Of a stretch of 64,000 nt of DNA, positions 62,159 to 64,000 are shown one piece after another. Below the pieces are notes generated by a model. The model was not told the DNA's origin. It did no database searches and saw nothing but the letters and a program-made list of their open reading frames with translations. The stretch lies in assembly GCA_963565915.1 (NCBI GenBank), contig OY751490.1, positions 1,178,001 through 1,242,000 on the forward strand. The letters run 5' to 3'. A program made the translations under genes and the position numbers. Source of the stretch: Entoloma clypeatum. Its lineage: Eukaryota > Basidiomycota > Agaricomycetes > Agaricales > Entolomataceae. How positions within the stretch are numbered: position 1 is the first letter of the stretch; each line of letters begins with the position of its first letter.

Positions 62159-62354
62159 TGTTACGGACTCTACGGTATGCGGACGACATCATCACTTTTA
62201 CTTATCGGCCCGGCTCGGTGCCCTCTTACGAGCTTACTATGTCTAATGTCTACTTTCGCAACCTTTGATTCCCAGTCTGACTCACATTGCTCTTCGCCTT
62301 TCCACTTTCCTGCATACTCTGCCCGAACCTTGGAACGGTTTGTTAAGCATAACA
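62159..62354 (+). repeat. Short 5' LTR of gypsy-3
   Basis: TGTTACGGACTCTACGG ... GTTAAGCATAACA, only 196 bp. The last about 70 bp match the other gypsy LTRs. The middle is different or deleted: no TATATAA, no AGATTTAGCAA, and one TGACTCA near 62278. Confidence 0.85.
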
Positions 62355-62363
62355 AGTTGCTAA

Positions 62364-62810
62364 ATCTCGTTAGGTTCGCCCAGAGCGAAGAGAGCAACTA
62401 CCAGACGAGTCAAGACATCGCGCTTCTTTGAAGACTTCACCAGTAACCCATTCGCCTCACCAGAAGCCCGACAGGAGGAGCTAAGTCCTCGAGACAGTAT
62501 TGATTTTACGCTTATCCAGCAGTACATTGAATCGGAGATCCATCACATCCTACAGCAGGTGCTTGACGAAGAACTAGACAACGACGAGCATCGCCCCCAC
62601 GGCGAGATAGCAGAGAGCATCCATCTTGCTCGGCAACACCAGATCGCGCGTTACAACGCCCAACAGAACGAACTCAAAAGCTTTTGCATTCAAGAAGGAC
62701 CTCAGACAGGTCGGATCACAGAGATCAGAGAGTTTATTGGTGTCCAGACAACTGTTATCAGAAGATTGATTAGGACACTCACATCAAGATGTCCCAGAAC
62801 CACATCATAA
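62364..62810 (+). CDS. gypsy-3 ORF1
   Basis: Counterpart of 18394-18843, open from after the PBS to TAA 62808-62810, with DFTLIQQYIESEIHHILQQ and TEIREFIGVQTTVIRRLIRT. No ATG at its start. It overlaps the gag ORF by 22 bp. Confidence 0.5.
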   Translation: MSLGSPRAKRATTRRVKTSRFFEDFTSNPFASPEARQEELSPRDSIDFTLIQQYIESEIHHILQQVLDEELDNDEHRPHGEIAESIHLARQHQIARYNAQQNELKSFCIQEGPQTGRITEIREFIGVQTTVIRRLIRTLTSRCPRTTS

Positions 62811-64000
62811 CGTCTTACTCGAAGCAGCAGATCTACGCCCAGTTCACCACTGAAGAACAACAGACCGAGTACAACCGTTGGGCACAAAACGAGAGACTTG
62901 ACCCCTTCTCGCGACCAACAGACGCGCAGGAACAGAGATTCCTTAGAGATTTACAGAGGAAATACTCTGAACGTTTTGCCACCGATTCTGCCGACGAGTC
63001 CCCTGACGAATTTGCTTTTGACTCCGCGCAGTCAGATATCGAACAGATGCCTAGAACAGGGACTCATTTTCAACCCTTACCTGTATCCCGAACCCCATCT
63101 TCATCCCAACAACCCGACCCCTCTCCTTCTCCGCAGACTCTAGACATGGCAGAAGCTCCGGCAGTACAAACGATGGATACATCCAAGATCATCAAGGATG
63201 CTGGGATGTTCAAGGACAGACACACCTTGGACGAGTGGTGGAAAGCCACCAAACTATACATCAGGTTCCAAAAGAGCCTGACAGACGATCAGAAGATTCT
63301 TGCGGTGCTATCCCGCATGATGGAAGGGTCTGGCAAGCACTGGGCCAGTAACAAGTTAGATGCTCTTGCCATCGACAATGAGAACATCACCTGGCTAGGA
63401 TTCTCAGAGGATATTGCAACACAATTTTCTGTCGCCAACAAGTCAGTCGCTGCCAAAGCAAGACTCGAAGTCCTGAGGCAGGAGAAACGTACCGTTGACA
63501 AATTCTTGGACAAATTTGAAGAGCTCTTGAAGCTGTCAAACCTTGGCGAAGAAACTGGGAAATACATCCTGGAAAAGAATGTCAACCGAAGAATCTCTGA
63601 ACAAGTGGCAAGCGAGGATAAGACATACTCCGAGTACGCAAAGGAGATCCGAAACAAGGGATGACAGATGGAGGGACATGCACTAGTCATCTGAGATGGT
63701 GGCGACATGCGCATCGGATTGGGTACCACTTATGGTGGTCAGGGCAAGGCCATGGAGATCGACAAAGCAGGAGTGGCCCGTTGCTACAACTGTCAACACT
63801 TCGGTCACCTCGCTAAAGACTGCAGCGCTCCAAAGAAGAAGGATGGTTGCAAGTGTTTCAACTGCGACCAAGAAGGCCATATTGCGCGCAACTGCCGCAA
63901 GCTGAAGAAGAACTCTGGAAGGGTTAGGAAGGTGTCTGAGAAAGATGCTGAGAATGATGAAACCACAATCTTAGAAGCCAACGAGAAGGATTTTCCTGAA
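62789..64000 (+). pseudogene. gypsy-3 gag with premature stops
   Basis: Gag from ATG 62789 (MSQNHIITSYSKQQIYAQ) or the conserved ATG of MAEAPAVQTMDTSK (63146). It includes DEWWKATKLYIRFQK and FEELLKLSNLGEETGKYILEKN. TGA at 63662-63664 and another about 30 bp later stand where gypsy-1 has CGA. The frame then continues through two knuckles, CYNCQHFGHLAKDC and CFNCDQEGHIARNC, to the window end. It shows the gag region undisturbed that is split in gypsy-1. Confidence 0.9.

Larger units (their letters stand above)
62159..64000 (+). mobile_element. Ty3/gypsy retrotransposon gypsy-3 (continues beyond window)
   Basis: 5' LTR, self-priming-type PBS (62357-62367), ORF1 and gag of the gypsy family. pol lies outside. 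The possible TSD half is TTCGC (62154-62158). Confidence 0.9.

Overview
The window looks like a transposon graveyard from a filamentous fungus, most likely a basidiomycete. Supporting signs are short 47-61 bp introns with good donor and branch-point signals, Ty3/gypsy chromoviruses with a C-terminal chromodomain, several Ty1/copia families, Helitrons and a Tc1/mariner element. Only one ordinary host gene is recognisable. I see no rRNA, tRNA or CRISPR. The taxonomic guess is inference.

Layout. 1-3011: 3' end of a copia element (family A, copy 1), inserted in the helicase of Helitron 1 (3012-5860), which also carries a Tc1/mariner element (4122-5160). About 6060-39130: Helitron 2, broken by two insertions: copia A copy 2 (6932-12717, TSD CCATC) and gypsy-1 (18015-38438, TSD ATATC). 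The gag of gypsy-1 is split by a long-LTR element with a gag but no pol (19455-33303, TSD GCGA), and the gag of that element is split by copia A copy 3 (22626-28402, TSD CCAAT). This gives a four-level nest, and at each level the reading frame is restored if the inserted element and one TSD copy are removed. 39208-43706: truncated copia family B copy 1. 43965-49743: copia A copy 4 (TSD GCTAG). 49915-53353: gypsy-2, a deleted copy with an in-frame Gag-integrase fusion. 53362-53874: solo LTR (TSD GGAAC). 54821-55253: foldback repeat. 55264-55791: MITE. 56100-59325: intact eight-exon gene for a P-loop NTPase. 59748-62085: copia B copy 2 with a clean 316 bp internal inversion. 62159-64000: 5' part of gypsy-3.

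How parts work together. The gypsy family has hallmarks of Tf1/sushi-type self-priming: an 11 nt stretch 34 nt after the start of the TATA box is the perfect complement of the 11 nt just behind the 5' LTR. It also carries an array of TGACTCA (Gcn4/bZIP-type) sites upstream of the TATA box and a small extra ORF after pol whose protein is conserved between two copies. Copia A appears to use the anticodon half of initiator tRNA-Met as primer. The pol-less long-LTR element holds, on its minus strand, a series of good fungal introns, which suggests a captured or antisense gene. Most premature stops where an intact copy can be compared are CGA to TGA changes, suggesting CpG-directed C-to-T mutation of repeats.
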